A stretch of 25,849 nucleotides of DNA from CAYGTK01 sp964352775. GTDB taxonomy: Bacteria > Bacteroidota > Bacteroidia > Chitinophagales > CAIOSU01. Shown piece by piece: positions 24,694 through 25,849 of this stretch (within the stretch, counting starts at the first letter, position 1; each line of letters opens with the position of its first letter). The stretch covers positions 1 to 25,849 of the forward strand of contig CAYGTK010000030.1 in the NCBI GenBank assembly GCA_964352775.1, given 5' to 3'. Below the pieces are notes generated by a model. The model saw only the letters and a program-made list of their open reading frames with translations, ran no database searches and was not told the DNA's origin. The translations under genes and the position numbers were made by a program.

Positions 24694-24752
24694 AAAAAAA
24701 GGGTGGACTCCAACTGTATTCTATCAATATAGAACAGTTTCGCCACCCCTTT
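24694..24752 (-). terminator. Two-part hairpin terminator of the P5C dehydrogenase gene
   Basis: Read on the - strand, an outer stem (GGGGTGG at 24749-24743 with CCACCC at 24706-24701) encloses an inner hairpin in which AACTGT pairs with ACAGTT and TCTAT with ATAGA. Seven T follow on that strand (24700-24694). It starts 22 bases behind the stop codon at 24774 and ends 30 bases before the next - strand gene, so the two are separate transcription units. Confidence 0.78.
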
Positions 24753-24773
24753 AGTTGTTTACGCTATCAGTAA

Positions 24774-25849
24774 TTATTCCGCTTCCATGAAGGGATAACG
24801 GTAATCTTTCGGCGGATCGAAAGTCTCTTTGATAGTTCGTGGGCTTACCCAGCGAACCAAATTCAAGTAAGACCCAGCCTTATCGTTTGTACCACTCGCA
24901 CGAGCACCGCCAAAAGGCTGCTGGCCAACTACAGCACCAGTAGGTTTATCATTGATATAGAAGTTACCAGCTGCATTTCTCAAGTATTTGGTAGCCTTTT
25001 CAGCAGCATATCTATCTTGCGAGAAGATAGCTCCTGTTAAAGCATACTCAGAGGTTGTGTCTACCAACTTCAATGCATCGTCAAAGTCATTTTCGTCGTA
25101 AACGTATATGGTCAATACAGGGCCAAATAGCTCTGTAGCCATTGTTGTGTAATGTGGGTCATCTACAACGATAACAGTCGGCGAAATGAAGTACCCTTCT
25201 GACTTATCATAAGTTCCACCTACGATAATATCTTGACCATCAGCTTTCGCCTTGTCAATATACTTGGTGATCTTATCGAATGAACGCTCATCGATAACAG
25301 CATTGATAAAGTTGCGGAAATCTTCTACCGTTCCCATTTTGAACGACTCCACATCAGCAACTAAACCTTCTTTTACCTGTGGCCAGATGTTAGATGGAAT
25401 ATAAGCTCTGGAAGCTGCAGAACACTTCTGCCCTTGGAACTCAAATGCACCACGGCTAAGCGCAGTAGCAACGGCATCAGCATCAGCAGATGGGTGCGCT
25501 AGAACAAAATCCTTACCACCGGTTTCACCCACTAAACGCGGATAAGTGCGGTAACCACCAATGTTCTTACCTATTTCTTGCCAGATGTGACGGAACGTAC
25601 CAGTAGAACCAGTAAAGTGAACCCCAGCCAAGTCACGATGATCTAGCACATTATTTCCAAACTCAGGTCCGTCTGCAAATACCAAGTTGATCACACCATC
25701 TGGTAATCCCGCCTCGCGGAACAAGTCCATAATAACCCAAGCTGAATACGCTTGTGTGTCAGATGGCTTCCATATCACGGTGTTACCCATTAATGCAGGT
25801 GCCGCACATAAGTTAGCAGCTATAGAAGTAAAATTGAACGGTGTAATAG
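24774..25849 (-). CDS. pruA: 1-pyrroline-5-carboxylate dehydrogenase (5' end cut by window edge)
   Basis: NAD-dependent aldehyde dehydrogenase oxidising glutamate semialdehyde (from pyrroline-5-carboxylate) to glutamate, the second step of proline breakdown. The frame is open to the right edge: before the ATG at 25790 it continues as ITPFNFTSIAANLCAAPAL, the conserved ALDH cofactor region, so the gene begins outside the window. Visible are WKPSD, FTGSTGTF, the general-base loop GETGGKD, the catalytic Cys in GQKCSAASRAY, ELFGPVL, and the C-terminal QPFGGARASGTNDKAG that marks the P5C dehydrogenase group. About 357 of roughly 540 residues are present. This is the single-function form; no proline dehydrogenase domain is seen in the window. 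Confidence 0.94.
   Translation of the reverse strand, partial: ITPFNFTSIAANLCAAPALMGNTVIWKPSDTQAYSAWVIMDLFREAGLPDGVINLVFADGPEFGNNVLDHRDLAGVHFTGSTGTFRHIWQEIGKNIGGYRTYPRLVGETGGKDFVLAHPSADADAVATALSRGAFEFQGQKCSAASRAYIPSNIWPQVKEGLVADVESFKMGTVEDFRNFINAVIDERSFDKITKYIDKAKADGQDIIVGGTYDKSEGYFISPTVIVVDDPHYTTMATELFGPVLTIYVYDENDFDDALKLVDTTSEYALTGAIFSQDRYAAEKATKYLRNAAGNFYINDKPTGAVVGQQPFGGARASGTNDKAGSYLNLVRWVSPRTIKETFDPPKDYRYPFMEAE

Overview
The window reads as a chromosomal segment of a Bacteroidota bacterium. The evidence is a Por/type IX secretion C-terminal sorting domain on one exported protein, promoters with the Bacteroidota -7 element TAnnTTTG, starts without Shine-Dalgarno sequences, and division proteins of the Bacteroidota type (a short FtsL-like protein, an enlarged MraY, an FtsI with one PASTA domain, and a dcw cluster lacking murF, murB and ddl). 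The genus cannot be fixed from the sequence alone. MurE carries the DNPR signature, so the peptidoglycan is predicted to contain meso-diaminopimelate.

Layout. Positions 2-1099 hold the 3' part of pgk (glycolysis), closed by a strong intrinsic terminator. Positions 1357-16580 hold one compact division and cell-wall (dcw) operon: mraZ, rsmH, ftsL-like, ftsI, murE, mraY, murD, ftsW, murG, murC, ftsQ, ftsA, ftsZ. All genes are on the + strand, mostly joined by ATGA or TAATG overlaps, and the operon ends in a hairpin terminator after ftsZ. The pathway runs from UDP-MurNAc ligations (MurC, MurD, MurE) through lipid I and II (MraY, MurG) to septal polymerisation and crosslinking (FtsW, FtsI), coordinated by FtsL, FtsQ, FtsA and FtsZ.

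Positions 16643-25849 are an accessory and metabolic region with mixed strands: a secreted T9SS cargo protein (-), a KirBac-like potassium channel (+), a DUF899 thioredoxin-like protein (-), a SulP anion transporter with a beta-carbonic anhydrase (+), an unrecognised helical protein with an HTH-like N-terminus (+), a secreted Bax-like glucosaminidase (-), and the 3' part of 1-pyrroline-5-carboxylate dehydrogenase (-).

The most informative regulatory signal is in front of mraZ: four GTGG-type boxes at an exact 10-bp period just upstream of a -7 element, as expected for an MraZ operator. A second pair of the same box, inverted and also spaced 10 bp, lies directly behind the pgk stop codon. No tRNA, rRNA, CRISPR array, insertion sequence or prophage gene was seen, and no clearly new defence or mobile system was found. 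The less ordinary items are the split MraZ-box arrangement, a possible very short terminated transcript near 23.76 kb, and the unrecognised 473-residue protein.
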